Below, piece after piece: positions 20,585 through 21,019 of a stretch of DNA of 21,019 nt (position 1 is its first letter; every line of letters starts with the position of its first letter). Position numbers and translations under genes: made by a program. The notes below the pieces were generated by a model. That model was not told the DNA's origin. It saw nothing but the letters and a program-made list of their open reading frames with translations, and did no database searches. Location of the stretch: positions 1-21,019 of IMG/VR virus record IMGVR_UViG_3300031773_000053. The stretch is one strand, 5' to 3'. The stretch comes from a virus.

Positions 20585-21019
20585 CGGCGTAGGGTCTACG
20601 GCATTACATGTAGAGCTATGTAATAGGGCTAATAACTATTGGGTAATGGGCGATAATGAAACAGGGGGAATAGATAGCTACATAACTCGAATACCGACGC
20701 GCTGGAAAAGCTACGAGCGCGCCGTAATGGTTCGTAACCCATATACCAGAATAGCCGCTATGCACAGCGCCTATAATGATAAGAGGCTAGCTAAAAATTT
20801 AGAGCCTATCACTTTAGGACATTACGTAGATAAAATACCGCTAATGCGTACTCCGGTTATTAGCAAATGGGCAGAAAATGTGGCGCCGTATCACATAATA
20901 CATTACGAGAGCATAGCGAAAGACATACGGAAAATAACCGGCTTACGGATTCGCTGCGCGACAGAGCAGCGGGCTAACTGGCGTAAAGACTTCGAGAGGC
21001 TAACACCCCAGCGGCTAAG
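20541..21019 (+). CDS. Sulfotransferase-like protein (copy 2, cut by window end)
   Basis: An open frame from ATG 20541 to the window edge (159 complete codons, no stop reached). It parallels the product of 18939-19499: EKLIILTPNGVGSTALHVEL (residues 7-26; PAPS-loop, closer to the canonical G-S-T than copy 1), WVMGDNETGGIDSYITR (about 34-50), and a 3'-phosphate segment AVMVRNPYTRIAAMHSAYN (about 60-78). Near the end NWRKDFERLTPQRL (about 146-159) resembles the C-terminal part of sulfotransferases that contacts the cofactor. GGAAAG lies about 10 nt upstream. The missing C-terminus is probably short if its length is as in copy 1. Confidence 0.62.
   Translation, partial: MIVLDTEKLIILTPNGVGSTALHVELCNRANNYWVMGDNETGGIDSYITRIPTRWKSYERAVMVRNPYTRIAAMHSAYNDKRLAKNLEPITLGHYVDKIPLMRTPVISKWAENVAPYHIIHYESIAKDIRKITGLRIRCATEQRANWRKDFERLTPQRL

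Noticed and set aside
1-21019. Evidence for lysogeny (integrase, repressor, att site)
   Set aside because: None was found in the window, so neither a temperate life style nor a prophage boundary is claimed.

Overview
The window looks like the left part of a tailed dsDNA phage (or prophage) genome with siphovirus-type architecture. Every credible gene is on the + strand, genes are tightly packed (many ATGA, TAATG or GTGA stop/start overlaps), and the order is the standard HK97-like one. I see no integrase, repressor, tRNA or bacterial housekeeping gene, so temperate versus lytic cannot be decided. The host is not certain. The Cys-rich and Gly/Ser-rich structural proteins after the tape measure, the phage CsrA and the sulfotransferase pair remind me of phage regions in marine or aquatic Planctomycetota; this is recollection of family style, not a search result.

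Layout: 1-118 leader; 119-5941 packaging and head genes (P27-type small terminase, large terminase, portal, prohead protease, 148-nt structured leader, HK97-fold major capsid protein); 5959-8051 head-tail connection (small protein with a very strong internal RNA hairpin, gp6-like connector, head-tail adaptor, gp10-like protein, tail terminator); 8063-10755 tail tube, small protein, G/GT-type tail chaperones with a -1 frameshift site, and a short tape measure; 10757-14095 four probable tail-tip or virion-decoration proteins; 14097-15089 a Cys-cluster/phosphoribosyltransferase/HAD fusion; 15089-15792 three small membrane proteins, probably the lysis or holin block, with no recognisable endolysin.

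A 127-nt intergenic region (15793-15919) with a terminator and a 16-bp perfect palindrome separates this from a second operon (15920-19499): unknown 202-aa protein, CsrA homologue, Sak4-like RecA-fold ATPase, small HTH-like protein, DUF669 single-strand-binding protein with an SSB-like acidic tail, a TGT/DpdA-like 7-deazaguanine transglycosylase, and a sulfotransferase-like protein. Two tandem rho-independent terminators close it and lie directly against the ribosome binding site of a replication-initiator gene. That gene carries five 12-bp iterons followed by a purine/AT-rich tract, a lambda-O-like candidate origin. A small ORF and a second sulfotransferase paralogue, cut by the window edge, follow.

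Reading the whole window by eye I found no GATC, no GGCC and no CCWGG, while CTAG is very common. Together with the DpdA-like enzyme this suggests a phage shaped by restriction, using both site loss and possibly base modification. The most notable contents are this anti-restriction signature, the phage CsrA with a possible binding site in the terminase leader, and the paired sulfotransferases around a replication gene with an internal origin.
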